In this document: piece after piece, positions 15,456 to 23,932 of the stretch
Numbering within the stretch: position 1 is the first letter of the stretch
Layout of the letters: each line of letters opens with the position of its first letter
Origin: Nocardia shimofusensis NBRC 100134
GTDB lineage: Bacteria; Actinomycetota; Actinomycetes; Mycobacteriales; Mycobacteriaceae
Assembly (NCBI RefSeq): GCF_001613125.1
Contig: NZ_BDBT01000024.1
Span: 53,226-117,225 of the forward strand
Reading direction: 5' to 3'
DNA length: 64,000 nt
Program-made: the position numbers and the translations under genes
The notes under the pieces: generated by a model
Databases searched by the model: none
Told to the model about the DNA's origin: nothing
What the model saw: only the letters and a program-made list of their open reading frames with translations

Positions 15456-16292
15456 CTAGGACAGCAGCGCCAGTGCCTGCTCCATGACCTCGGCGGCCAC
15501 CTCGTCGGATTCGGCGTCGACGACCAGCACCGGCACATCCGGACCGAAAATATCGGTGGGCTCTGCGGGGGAGAGCTCGGGCCCGACGACGGCGACGTAG
15601 GTGCGGTAGGGGTCGGTCTCGGCGTGCAGGTTGCTCCGGTGCACGCTGCGCCCGGCGATGTGCACCTCGGTATGCGCGGCGGTGACCGTGTCGCGCATCC
15701 GGTACTCGAAAGCGACGAGCACGAATTCGCCCCGGTAACGGAAGCTGCAGACATTCGTCTGCAACTGCCCCTCGGTTTCGGTGCCCGGCAGCCGCTGTCG
15801 GACCGCGCACGGGTCGGCCCCGGGCAGGACTGTCGAGCGCACATCCGGGGAGCTGCCCCGGGGCGGTTCGGTCCGCCATCGGTCCAGCATCGCGGGCACC
15901 AGCGCATCCAGCGTCGAGCACGGCTCGCTTCCCGCCGAAACCTCGATATCGAGGTAGATCGCGGCACCGGACGGGAATCGCGAGGTCGTGCTGCACGATC
16001 GGGTCCGGGCGTCCGGATCGATGCGGGCGCCGGGCATGTCGCTGTCGGCCACCGTCCACACCGTCACGTCCCCGAACCGGCGGGTCGAGCCGTAGTCGGC
16101 CGACCTCGGTTCCCATGCCGCCATCGACGTCCAGCCGAGCGTGGTCGGGTTGTCCGCATCGCCCTCGGCGTCGATCTCGGCGGTGCAGGAGTACGGCTGG
16201 TCATCGAGCACCGATCGGATCGTGCCCACCGTCGCCGAGTCTGCCCGTTCGGCCGCCGTCCCGGCAACCGCGCCGGTCGCCGACGTCGACAT
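15456..16292 (-). CDS. Hypothetical, probably secreted protein; N-terminus uncertain
   Basis: The clear coding part runs from about residue TVGTIRSVLDDQPYSC to MEQALALLS. It is Cys-containing (YSCTAEID, TRSCSTTSRF, EPCSTLD, DPCAVRQRL, NVCSFRYRG) and resembles the extracytoplasmic DUF3558-like lipoproteins common in Nocardia and mycobacteria, but I cannot name a family firmly. ATG 16292 (MSTSATGAVAG) is the best in-frame start, yet it supplies no signal peptide. In another minus-strand frame just upstream, a lipobox-like VVAGC (Cys codon at 16342-16344) is preceded by a hydrophobic run, so a frameshift may separate signal peptide and body. It faces mgtE at its 3' end. Confidence 0.6.
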   Translation of the reverse strand: MSTSATGAVAGTAAERADSATVGTIRSVLDDQPYSCTAEIDAEGDADNPTTLGWTSMAAWEPRSADYGSTRRFGDVTVWTVADSDMPGARIDPDARTRSCSTTSRFPSGAAIYLDIEVSAGSEPCSTLDALVPAMLDRWRTEPPRGSSPDVRSTVLPGADPCAVRQRLPGTETEGQLQTNVCSFRYRGEFVLVAFEYRMRDTVTAAHTEVHIAGRSVHRSNLHAETDPYRTYVAVVGPELSPAEPTDIFGPDVPVLVVDAESDEVAAEVMEQALALLS

Positions 16293-16478
16293 CGGGTTCG
16301 TCGCGCCCCTGCTCGGTGGTCGGCCTCGGAGAAGACGGCAAACAACCGGCGACCACCGCCGGTGGGACGGCGGACACCAGGGCTGCGGATGCGGGATCGG
16401 GGCCGTACTCGGCGCACAATGGGTGCCGCGCACACCGGGCCCGTACCACGGGGACTCCCGGTGTCTTTGTGCAGCATG

Positions 16479-16526
16479 ACACAAGGTCTTGTGTTATTCG
16501 GAAGAACCGGCCACAACGAGTAGTGT
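16479..16526 (+). promoter_or_regulatory. Pair of NrdR-type boxes upstream of nrdF
   Basis: ACACAAGGTCTTGTGT (16479-16494) matches the NrdR consensus at 13 of 16 positions and is nearly palindromic; CCACAACGAGTAGTGT (16511-16526) matches at 11. Their centres are 32 bp apart, identical to the nrdH pair. The rest of 16293-16615 shows no other gene. Confidence 0.82.
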
Positions 16527-16615
16527 CTGAACCGAGAGTGACGCGGCATCGGGTGCGCGCTCGAGAAGTGGCGATCGGGCATGGGCGAAGTGTTCGGAAA
16601 GGGTGTGGAGGCAGG

Positions 16616-17578
16616 ATGAAACTGATCGATCGGGTGTCGGCCATCAACTGGAATCGGGTGCCCGACGAGAAGGATGCCGAGGTCTGGGATCGGCTGACCG
16701 GCAACTTCTGGCTGCCGGAGAAGGTTCCGGTGTCCAACGACATCCCCTCGTGGGCCACCTTGACCGCCGAGGAGAAGCAGCTCACCATGCGGGTCTTCAC
16801 CGGCCTGACGCTGCTGGACACCATTCAGGGCACGGTCGGCGCGGTGAGCCTGATCCCGGACGCGCTGACCCCGCACGAGGAGGCGGTGCTCACCAACATC
16901 GCGTTCATGGAGTCGGTGCACGCCAAGTCCTACAGCTCGATCTTCTCCACGTTGTGCTCCACCAAGGAGATCGACGAGGCGTTCCGCTGGTCCGAGGAGA
17001 ACCGGAACCTGCAGCGCAAGGCCGAGATCGTGCTCGACTACTACAAGGGCGACGATCCGCTCAAGCGCAAGGTGGCCTCCACGCTGCTGGAGAGCTTCCT
17101 GTTCTACTCCGGCTTCTACCTGCCGATGCACTGGTCCTCACGCGCCAAGCTGACCAATACCGCGGACATGATCCGGTTGATCATCCGCGACGAGGCCGTG
17201 CACGGCTACTACATCGGCTACAAGTACCAGCGCGGTCTCGATCTGGTGTCGGAGGCCGAGCGCGAGGAGCTCAAGGGCTACACCTTCGAACTGCTCTACG
17301 AGCTCTACGAGAACGAGGTCGAGTACACCCAGGACCTCTACGACGAGGTCGGGCTGACCGAGGATGTGAAGACCTTCCTGCGCTACAACGCCAACAAGGC
17401 GCTGATGAACCTCGGTTACGAGGGCCTGTTCCCCTCCGACGAGACCATGGTGAATCCGGCGATCCTGTCGGCGCTGTCGCCGAACGCCGACGAGAACCAC
17501 GACTTCTTCTCCGGGTCGGGTTCGAGCTACGTGATCGGCAAGGCGGTCAACACCGAGGACGAGGACTGGGACTTCTGA
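16616..17578 (+). CDS. nrdF: Class Ib ribonucleotide reductase small subunit NrdF
   Basis: 320 residues. Metal ligands are D68, E99, H102, E159, E193 and H196, and the radical tyrosine is Y106 (ESVHAKSYSSIF), all in place. The C-terminal tail DEDWDF is the NrdE-docking peptide. The ATG follows GGAGG. NrdF carries the dimanganese-tyrosyl radical that starts catalysis in NrdE. It is not adjacent to nrdHIE but has its own NrdR-type boxes; the separation of nrdF from nrdHIE is also seen in mycobacteria. A 14-bp hairpin follows. Confidence 0.97.
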   Translation: MKLIDRVSAINWNRVPDEKDAEVWDRLTGNFWLPEKVPVSNDIPSWATLTAEEKQLTMRVFTGLTLLDTIQGTVGAVSLIPDALTPHEEAVLTNIAFMESVHAKSYSSIFSTLCSTKEIDEAFRWSEENRNLQRKAEIVLDYYKGDDPLKRKVASTLLESFLFYSGFYLPMHWSSRAKLTNTADMIRLIIRDEAVHGYYIGYKYQRGLDLVSEAEREELKGYTFELLYELYENEVEYTQDLYDEVGLTEDVKTFLRYNANKALMNLGYEGLFPSDETMVNPAILSALSPNADENHDFFSGSGSSYVIGKAVNTEDEDWDF

Positions 17579-17600
17579 GTCGTCCCGGTCGCAGAACGCA

Positions 17601-17634
17601 CTCGGGCCCCGCGCGGACAGGCGCGGGGCCCGAG
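17601..17634. terminator. 14-bp hairpin between nrdF and the FecB-like gene
   Basis: CTCGGGCCCCGCGC (17601-17614) pairs perfectly with 17621-17634 around a 6-nt loop. It sits between convergent genes and could serve both. Confidence 0.82.
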
Positions 17635-17663
17635 CTGTGTCCGGTCCCAGGGGCTCGGAGAGG

Positions 17664-18731
17664 TCAGTCGGTGACGAAGCCGTTGAGGGTGCCGCGCAGA
17701 TCGGTGAGCATCGCCCGGGCGGCGGTCAGCCCGTCTCCGTGCCACACGCTGTCCTCGACGGCGAAGACTCGCTTGTCGCCGACCGCGCCGAGATCCTTCC
17801 ACTCGCGCCCGCGCATGATCGACTCGCCGTGGTCCTGCCCCTCGGCCCCGGCGAAGATCACGTAGATGATGTCGCCCTCGACGAGTTCCTGATACGCGCC
17901 GGAATCCACGACTTCGGAGTCGCCGCGCTGGGCGGCCGGGCGCTGGACGCCCACATCGTCGAGCACCCGGCCCGCGAAGCTGTCGGCACCCTGCACCTGC
18001 GCCTCGTCCGCGGTGAACCGGACGACCGAGGCCTGACTCTCGTTGGCGGCCAGCTGCACGCCGATATCGCGGGCGTCGGCCTGGTAGCCGCTCAGCGCCG
18101 CGGCGGCGGCCCGATCCCGGCCCATCCCCGCGGCGTAGGCGGCGAACTCGGCCTGCCAGCTGACCGGCTCGCCCACCAGCACGGTCGGCGCGATCTTCGC
18201 CAGTGCGTCGAAAGTGGCTGTGCCGGAAGGGGTCGCGCCGAGGATCAGGTCGGGGTCGAGCTCGGCGATGCGGGCCGGGTCCGGTGCCGCGGCCGGGCCG
18301 ACGGCCGGGATCTCGAGCACGCCGGTGCCCAGATACTGCGGCTGGGGGCGTGGGCCGTCCATGACCACCGTGCCGACCACTCGCTCCCACAAGCCGAGTG
18401 CGCAGGCGGCGTCGAGCGCGGCGGTGCTCAGCACGACGATGCGCTGCGGGTCGGCGGCCACCTCCGAGACGCCCGCGGCATGGGTCACCGCCCGGGTGCC
18501 CGACGGCTGGTCCGGCGCGCTGGGCAGCGGGCAGGTGCGGGTGGTGTCGCGCTCCAGGCCGACCACCCCCGCGCCCGCGATATTGGTCGTGGTGCGCACG
18601 ATCGTGCTCGCGTCGTCGGAGCGATCGCCGCATCCGGTCAGCGCGAAGGCGGACACCGCCGCCACGGCCGCGACACCGAATCGGGCGGCCACGGTGCGGT
18701 TTCGAGTGCGTACGGGGGCGCTGTCCGACAT
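17664..18731 (-). CDS. FecB-like siderophore/iron-binding lipoprotein
   Basis: 355 residues. A twin-Arg-like basic start and hydrophobic stretch lead to the lipobox LTGC (C34), so the mature protein is a membrane-anchored lipoprotein. The body is a helical-backbone metal-receptor (FecB/FhuD class) fold: PQRIVVLSTAALDAACALGL, ELDPDLILGATPSG and FTADEAQVQGADSFAGRVLDDVGVQRP are characteristic. It sits where fecB (Rv3044) lies in M. tuberculosis. No permease or ATPase for it is nearby. No IdeR box is visible in its upstream spacer. The frame is open far upstream, but the lipoprotein signal fixes the start. Confidence 0.88.
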   Translation of the reverse strand: MSDSAPVRTRNRTVAARFGVAAVAAVSAFALTGCGDRSDDASTIVRTTTNIAGAGVVGLERDTTRTCPLPSAPDQPSGTRAVTHAAGVSEVAADPQRIVVLSTAALDAACALGLWERVVGTVVMDGPRPQPQYLGTGVLEIPAVGPAAAPDPARIAELDPDLILGATPSGTATFDALAKIAPTVLVGEPVSWQAEFAAYAAGMGRDRAAAAALSGYQADARDIGVQLAANESQASVVRFTADEAQVQGADSFAGRVLDDVGVQRPAAQRGDSEVVDSGAYQELVEGDIIYVIFAGAEGQDHGESIMRGREWKDLGAVGDKRVFAVEDSVWHGDGLTAARAMLTDLRGTLNGFVTD

Positions 18732-18806
18732 GCGGGAGAGGGTACCGCTGCGGCCGGTCCGGCGGAGGTGGCGGGTCGAGTCCGGTCGGTCGGTCATCGC
18801 GCTCGC

Positions 18807-18848
18807 CCCTCCGCCCGCCGGCACCCCGCGACGCGGGCGGGCGGAGGG
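18807..18848 (-). terminator. 13-bp hairpin downstream of the VOC gene
   Basis: 18807-18819 and 18836-18848 are exact reverse complements, with a 16-nt GC-rich loop. Placed 33 bp beyond the stop of the minus-strand VOC gene and before the FecB-like start. Confidence 0.65.
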
Positions 18849-18880
18849 TGCGTCCCCGTTCGATCGGCGGATCGCGGGAA

Positions 18881-19672
18881 TCAGGAGTTCGCCACGTCTC
18901 CGCCGATACTGAACCGCGCACCGGTGGGATCGGTCAGCACGGCCATGCGCCCGTACGGGCTGTCCTCGGCCGGCTGCAGCAGCGTCGCACCGAGTTCGAT
19001 CGCCTTCGCCACGGTCGCGTCGACGTCGGCGGCGCCGAAGTACACCCCCCAGCCGGGCGGCGCCACCTCGGCGGGCACGGCGGAGGCGTCCATCACGCCG
19101 CCGCGCATCGGGTGGTCCGAGTGGATCGTGCTGTAGCGGAACTCGGGGGTGTCGGGCATCTCGGCGACGTCCGACCAGCCGAAGACCTCCCGATAGAACG
19201 CCAGAGTCTTGTCGTAGTCGCGGGTGTGCAGTTCGAACCAGCCGGGCGCCCCGTGGCGCCACATGTCGGTCTCGCCCATCGGCTCGGTCTCGATGCCGGC
19301 GAAGGTGTTCGCCTGCCAGATGCCGATGCCCGCGCCACTCGAATCGGCCGCTACGGCCATCGTGCCCAGGTCGCCGACCTCCATGGCGGGCACGATCACC
19401 GAGCCGCCGTGCGCGGTCGCGGCCTCGGCGGTGGCGCGGGCGTCGGTGGACGCCAGATAGACGGTCCACTGGTCGGGGCCGTCCTCGGGACCGGACTTGC
19501 CCATGGCGCCGGCGACGGCCCTGCCGTCGGAGCGGAAGGTGACATAGCCGCCGAAGCTCTCGTCGCGGTCGGCGGTCCAGCCGAACAACGTGCCGTAGAA
19601 GTCGACGGCGCGGTCGGGATCGGAGGTGAACAGGTCGACCCAAACGGGGTCGCCGGGCACGATAGCGCTCAT
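18881..19672 (-). CDS. VOC family protein with two glyoxalase-like domains
   Basis: 263 residues made of two tandem VOC modules (about 5-125 and 135-258). Both start with the same pattern, W-x-(D/E)-L-x-T then FYGTLFGW / FYREVFGW, and end in MAVAADSSGAGIGIW / MAVLTDPTGARFSIG. Such paired-domain proteins bind small hydrophobic molecules or act as hydroxylase/resistance proteins; no substrate can be assigned. It reads away from ctaD across a 310-bp divergent spacer and is followed by a hairpin. Confidence 0.88.
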   Translation of the reverse strand: MSAIVPGDPVWVDLFTSDPDRAVDFYGTLFGWTADRDESFGGYVTFRSDGRAVAGAMGKSGPEDGPDQWTVYLASTDARATAEAATAHGGSVIVPAMEVGDLGTMAVAADSSGAGIGIWQANTFAGIETEPMGETDMWRHGAPGWFELHTRDYDKTLAFYREVFGWSDVAEMPDTPEFRYSTIHSDHPMRGGVMDASAVPAEVAPPGWGVYFGAADVDATVAKAIELGATLLQPAEDSPYGRMAVLTDPTGARFSIGGDVANS

Positions 19673-19982
19673 GGTTCGGTCTCCTCGGTTCTCGGGCAGT
19701 GGTGGACGGGCCAGGCGCCGTCACCAATTCGGACGGGTGCCGCGGGCAGAACTCATCGGTGTACCGGAAACTGGTTCCGAGCAGGTGTAGCGTGCTGAGT
19801 GAGGGGGAAACGCGGCACCTGTGACAGCGAAATACGACGCAGAGTAGGACCACGTGCGCCACGGTCTTCGAGCACGGTTTACGATCATCGGAGCGCAAGC
19901 GAACTGTCCGCTGTTCCGGTAACGGGATGTGTGCGAGCAGCGGAGCCTGCGGAGCGACCTAAAGGCACCTTCAGGAGGATCA
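19673..19982. other. Divergent promoter region of the VOC gene and ctaD
   Basis: 310 bp without a gene. A short inverted repeat (CGGAA-ACTGG-TTCCG) lies near 19768, and TACGAT at 19880-19885 could be a -10 element for ctaD. An AGGAGGA ribosome site (19973-19979) directly precedes the GTG of ctaD. Confidence 0.4.
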
Positions 19983-21725
19983 GTGACTGCGGTAGAGCCC
20001 AGACCAGTCCCTCAGTTGGAAGCGACTCGACCGTATCCGGCCCGGACCGGACCCAAGGGTTCTTTCCTCTACAAGATGGTCACCACGACCGACCCGAAGG
20101 TGCTCGGCACCATGTACCTGGTGACCGCCACGAGCTTCTTCCTCATCGGCGGTCTGATGGCGCTGCTGATGCGTGGCGAGCTCGCGCGGCCGGGTCTGCA
20201 GTTCCTTTCGCCCGAACAGTTCAACCAGCTGTTCACCATGCACGGCACCATCATGCTGCTGTTCTACGCGACCGCGATCGTGTTCGGCTTCGCCAACATC
20301 ATCCTGCCGCTGCAGATCGGCGCGCCCGACGTCGCCTTCCCGCGACTGAACGCGTTCAGCTACTGGCTGTACCTGTTCGGCGCGACCATGGCGACCGCCG
20401 GCTTCATCACCCCCGGCGGCGCGGCGGACTTCGGTTGGACGGCGTACGTGCCGCTGACCGACATCCTGCACTCGCCCGGTGTCGGCACCGACCTGTGGAT
20501 CCTGGGCCTGGCCGTCTCCGGCCTGGGCACCATCCTCGGCGGCGTGAACATGCTGACCACCGTGGTCTGCATGCGCGCCCCCGGCATGACCATGTTCCGC
20601 ATGCCGGTGTTCACCTGGAACATCGCCGTCACCAGCGTGCTCATCCTGATGGCCTTCCCGCTGCTGACCGCCGCGCTGTTCGGCCTGGCCTACGACCGTC
20701 ACCTGGGCGGCCACATCTACGACCCGGCCACCGGCGGCATCCTGCTGTACCAGCACCTGTTCTGGTTCTTCGGCCATCCCGAGGTGTACATCATCGCGCT
20801 GCCGTTCTTCGGCATCGTCTCGGAGATCTTCCCGGTCTTCAGCCGTAAGCCGATCTTCGGTTACACCACACTGATCTACGCGACCCTCGGCATCGCCGCG
20901 CTGTCCATCGCCGTGTGGGCGCACCACATGTACGCCACCGGCGCGGTGCTGCTGCCGTACTTCTCGTTCATGACCTTCCTCATCGCGGTTCCGACCGGCG
21001 TGAAGTTCTTCAACTGGATCGGCACCATGTGGCGGGGGCAGCTGACCTTCGAGTCGCCGATGCTGTGGTCGCTGGGCTTCCTGGTGACCTTCCTCTTCGG
21101 TGGTCTGTCGGGCGTCATCCTGGCCAGCCCGCCGCTGGACTTCCACGTCACCGACACCTACTTCGTGGTGGCGCACTTCCACTACGTGCTCTTCGGCACC
21201 ATCGTGTTCGCGACCTTCGCCGGCATCTACTTCTGGTTCCCGAAGATCACCGGCCGCATGATGGATGAGCGCCTGGCGAAGTGGCACTTCTGGACGACCT
21301 TCGTCGGCTTCCACACCACCTTCCTCGTGCAGCACTGGCTGGGCGCCGAGGGCATGCCGCGTCGCTACGCCGACTACCTGCCCTCGGACGGTTTCACCGG
21401 GCTGAACACGATCTCCACGATCGGCGCGTTCGTGCTGGGCGCCTCGATGCTCCCGTTCATCTGGAACGTCTTCAAGAGCTACCGGTACGGCGAGGTCGTC
21501 ACCGTGGACGATCCGTGGGGCTACGGCAACTCGCTGGAGTGGGCGACCACCTGCCCGCCGCCGCGGCACAACTTCTACGAGCTGCCGCGCATCCGGTCCG
21601 AGCGCCCGGCCTTCGAGCTGCACTACCCGCACATGATCGAGCGGATGCGCTCCGAAGCGCATGTCGGCTGGGGTACGGACAAGCAGGCCCACGGGGCCGA
21701 GAAGCCCGCGCTGACCAAGAGCTGA
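19983..21725 (+). CDS. ctaD: Cytochrome c oxidase subunit I (aa3)
   Basis: 580 residues, 12 transmembrane helices. FTMHGTIMLLF carries a heme a ligand, WFFGHPEVYI the CuB-linked His-Tyr pair, WAHHMYATGA the other CuB histidines, and DTYFVVAHFHYVLFG the heme a3/a His ligands. It is the catalytic subunit of the terminal oxidase, which in this group works in a bc1-aa3 supercomplex. GTG 19983 with AGGAGGA at 19973-19979 decides the start. As in mycobacteria it is next to serB and away from the other cta genes. A hairpin follows the stop. Confidence 0.97.
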   Translation: MTAVEPRPVPQLEATRPYPARTGPKGSFLYKMVTTTDPKVLGTMYLVTATSFFLIGGLMALLMRGELARPGLQFLSPEQFNQLFTMHGTIMLLFYATAIVFGFANIILPLQIGAPDVAFPRLNAFSYWLYLFGATMATAGFITPGGAADFGWTAYVPLTDILHSPGVGTDLWILGLAVSGLGTILGGVNMLTTVVCMRAPGMTMFRMPVFTWNIAVTSVLILMAFPLLTAALFGLAYDRHLGGHIYDPATGGILLYQHLFWFFGHPEVYIIALPFFGIVSEIFPVFSRKPIFGYTTLIYATLGIAALSIAVWAHHMYATGAVLLPYFSFMTFLIAVPTGVKFFNWIGTMWRGQLTFESPMLWSLGFLVTFLFGGLSGVILASPPLDFHVTDTYFVVAHFHYVLFGTIVFATFAGIYFWFPKITGRMMDERLAKWHFWTTFVGFHTTFLVQHWLGAEGMPRRYADYLPSDGFTGLNTISTIGAFVLGASMLPFIWNVFKSYRYGEVVTVDDPWGYGNSLEWATTCPPPRHNFYELPRIRSERPAFELHYPHMIERMRSEAHVGWGTDKQAHGAEKPALTKS

Positions 21726-21736
21726 TACGCCGAGCC

Positions 21737-21765
21737 GTGCACCCGCTGGACTCCAGCGGGTGCAC
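21737..21765. terminator. Hairpin between ctaD and serB
   Basis: GTGCACCCGCTGG (21737-21749) pairs with CCAGCGGGTGCAC (21753-21765) around a tiny loop, 12 bp past the ctaD stop. It should separate ctaD from serB transcription. Confidence 0.85.
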
Positions 21766-21803
21766 ACTCGTGTAACGACCGGAAAGACCAGGAGCGCACC
21801 GCT

Positions 21804-23024
21804 GTGGCCGACACCACCGTTCTCGTGACCGTCACCGGGCCCGACCGCCCCGGTGTGACATCCGTGCTGCTCACGGCCATGTCCCGGCACGGGGTCAGCC
21901 TGCTCGACGTCGAGCAGGTGGTCATCCGCGGCAGACTCACCCTGGGCGTGCTGGTCACCTGCCCGCACGATCCCGAGGCGCTGCAGGACGAGGTCGAAGA
22001 GGCGATGAGCACCGTCGGCATGACCGTCGACGTGGAAGTGGGCGCGCAGATCGGCCGTCAGCCGATGTCCACCCACGCCGTGGTCGTGCTCGGGGCGCCG
22101 GTCACCGCGCGGGCGTTCAGCGCGGTGTCGCGGCGGCTGGCCGCGATCGGCGCGAACATCGACACCATCCGGGGCATCGCCGACTACCCGGTGACCGGGA
22201 TGGAACTGATGGTCACCGCGCCCGACACCGGCGCCGACACCGACTCGCGGTTGCGCACCGCGCTGGCCGAGGTGGCCGTGGACGAGCGGATCGACGTGGC
22301 GGTCGAGCGCGCCGGGCTCGCGCGCCGGGCCAAGCGGCTGATCACCTTCGACGTCGATTCCACCCTCATCCAGGGCGAGGTGATCGAGATGCTCGCAGCG
22401 CACGCCGGGGTCGAGGAACAGGTCCGCCAGGTCACCGAGGCGGCCATGCGCGGGGAGATCGACTTCGCCGAATCGCTGCGCCAGCGCGTGGCGACCTTGG
22501 AGGGGCTCGACGAGTCGGTGATCGAGGAGGTCGCCGAGCGCATCGAGCTGACCCCGGGCGCGCGCACCACCATCCGCACGCTGCGCCGCATCGGGTTCAA
22601 GTGCGGCGTGGTGTCGGGTGGTTTCCGTCAGGTCATCGAGCCGCTCGCACACGATCTGGAACTCGACTTCGTGCAGGCCAACACCCTCGAGATCATCGAC
22701 GGCAAGCTCACCGGCCGGGTGGTCGGCGAGATCGTCGACCGTGCCGCCAAGGCCACCGCGTTGCGCAAGTTCGCCGCGGAGGCCGGGGTGCCGATGGAGC
22801 AGACGGTGGCCGTCGGCGACGGCGCCAACGACATCGACATGCTCAATGCCGCGGGTCTGGGTGTCGCCTTCAACGCCAAGCCCGCCCTGCGCGAGGTCGC
22901 CGACGCGGCGCTGTCGCATCCGTATCTGGACGCGGTGCTGTTCGTTCTCGGCGTCACCCGCGACGAGGTGGAAGCGGCCGACGCCCGCGACGGCGGGGTG
23001 CGCCGGGTTCCGCTGGTCCGATGA
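21804..23024 (+). CDS. serB: Phosphoserine phosphatase SerB with two ACT domains
   Basis: 406 residues. Two N-terminal ACT domains (about 5-80 and 90-165), as in mycobacterial SerB2, probably sense serine or other amino acids. The HAD phosphatase domain begins with FDVDSTL (nucleophile D183, acid D185), has VVSGGF in the middle and the metal-binding GDGANDIDML near 335. It dephosphorylates phosphoserine in the last step of serine synthesis. GTG start. Its stop codon overlaps the ATG of the next gene (ATGA at 23021-23024). Confidence 0.96.
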   Translation: MADTTVLVTVTGPDRPGVTSVLLTAMSRHGVSLLDVEQVVIRGRLTLGVLVTCPHDPEALQDEVEEAMSTVGMTVDVEVGAQIGRQPMSTHAVVVLGAPVTARAFSAVSRRLAAIGANIDTIRGIADYPVTGMELMVTAPDTGADTDSRLRTALAEVAVDERIDVAVERAGLARRAKRLITFDVDSTLIQGEVIEMLAAHAGVEEQVRQVTEAAMRGEIDFAESLRQRVATLEGLDESVIEEVAERIELTPGARTTIRTLRRIGFKCGVVSGGFRQVIEPLAHDLELDFVQANTLEIIDGKLTGRVVGEIVDRAAKATALRKFAAEAGVPMEQTVAVGDGANDIDMLNAAGLGVAFNAKPALREVADAALSHPYLDAVLFVLGVTRDEVEAADARDGGVRRVPLVR

Positions 23025-23896
23025 GCCGGACCCCCGAGGTCACCTCCGGCGGCGAGTCCGTGTCCGGTCCCGAATCCGTCTCCGCCCCCCGATCCGCGTC
23101 GGTCGTCGTCGAAACCGCTGCCGAGCCGCCGGATTTCGCGGCCGGACACGCGGTGCTGGCCGAAGGCTACGGCGGCGCGGCCGATCCCGAGGATCCCGCA
23201 CAGGTGCAGGCCATGCAGATGGTGCTGCATCTGCCCAAGGCCGATCCGCCGCCGCGCAGCGCGCTGCTCGCGGCCGCGGCGAGTTCGGTGGTCGCGCTGT
23301 GCCTGGACGAGCGGGTCGGCGCGGGCGGGCCATGGGAGCAGCGGTATCTCGCGTGGAAGCGCGCCCGTATCCGCAAGGTCGCCCGCCGGGCGCGAGGCGC
23401 GCAGTGGACGGCCGCCGGCGAGGTCGACGGTGTGACGGTCGAGATCGGCGGCGCGCAGGCGCGGGCCTTCGTGCCCTGCCCGGTCGGGGAGACCGACCAG
23501 CGGATCCGCCGCCTGCAGATCGGCGGCACCGATCTCGAACACGACGAGCCCGGCCCGCCCGACCCGGATCTGCCCGTGCTCTGGGTGAATTCGTCGCTGG
23601 GCATGTCGCTGGGCAAGGCGGCCGCACAGGTCGGCCACGCGAGCATGCTGCTGGCCGCCGCGATGGACGTCGAGCGCGCGCGAGTATGGGCCGAACGCGA
23701 TTTCGGCTGCTCGGTGCGCGAAGCCGATCCGGACCGATGGCGGGAGTTGTCGGCTCGGGTGGCTCTGTCGTCGAGACCGGGCCCGGCGGAGTCACGTCCG
23801 GGCGCGGATACCGCCATCGCGGTGCGCGACGCCGGATTCACCGAGATCGCCCCCGGTTCCCTCACCGTCATAGGTGTTCCTGCCGACACCTGGTGA
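23021..23896 (+). CDS. PTH2-family peptidyl-tRNA hydrolase-like protein
   Basis: 291 residues. The C-terminal third has the PTH2 signature: a strand LPVLWVNSSLGMSLGKAAAQVGHASMLL, then WRELSARV and AIAVRDAGFTEIAPGSLTVIGV, the catalytic fold found in archaeal and eukaryotic peptidyl-tRNA hydrolases. The first 180 residues contain a Ser/Val-repetitive tail and a domain I do not recognise. It overlaps serB by 4 bp, so it is co-translated with it. This gene is absent from this position in M. tuberculosis as I recall it. Whether it recycles peptidyl-tRNA or has another role is open. Confidence 0.82.
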   Translation: MSRTPEVTSGGESVSGPESVSAPRSASVVVETAAEPPDFAAGHAVLAEGYGGAADPEDPAQVQAMQMVLHLPKADPPPRSALLAAAASSVVALCLDERVGAGGPWEQRYLAWKRARIRKVARRARGAQWTAAGEVDGVTVEIGGAQARAFVPCPVGETDQRIRRLQIGGTDLEHDEPGPPDPDLPVLWVNSSLGMSLGKAAAQVGHASMLLAAAMDVERARVWAERDFGCSVREADPDRWRELSARVALSSRPGPAESRPGADTAIAVRDAGFTEIAPGSLTVIGVPADTW

Positions 23897-23932
23897 GGGT
23901 CGGTCACTCGTTCCGGCGCGATCTGAGCCAAG

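Noticed and set aside
17664..19898. One continuous 744-codon protein covering the FecB-like gene and beyond
   Set aside because: The frame upstream of 18731 is the shadow of the VOC gene; the lipoprotein signal at 18731 marks the true start.
19980..22919. A 979-codon open frame antisense to ctaD and serB
   Set aside because: Shadow frame of the same kind: Arg/Asp/His-rich, no domains, spanning two well-supported genes and a terminator.
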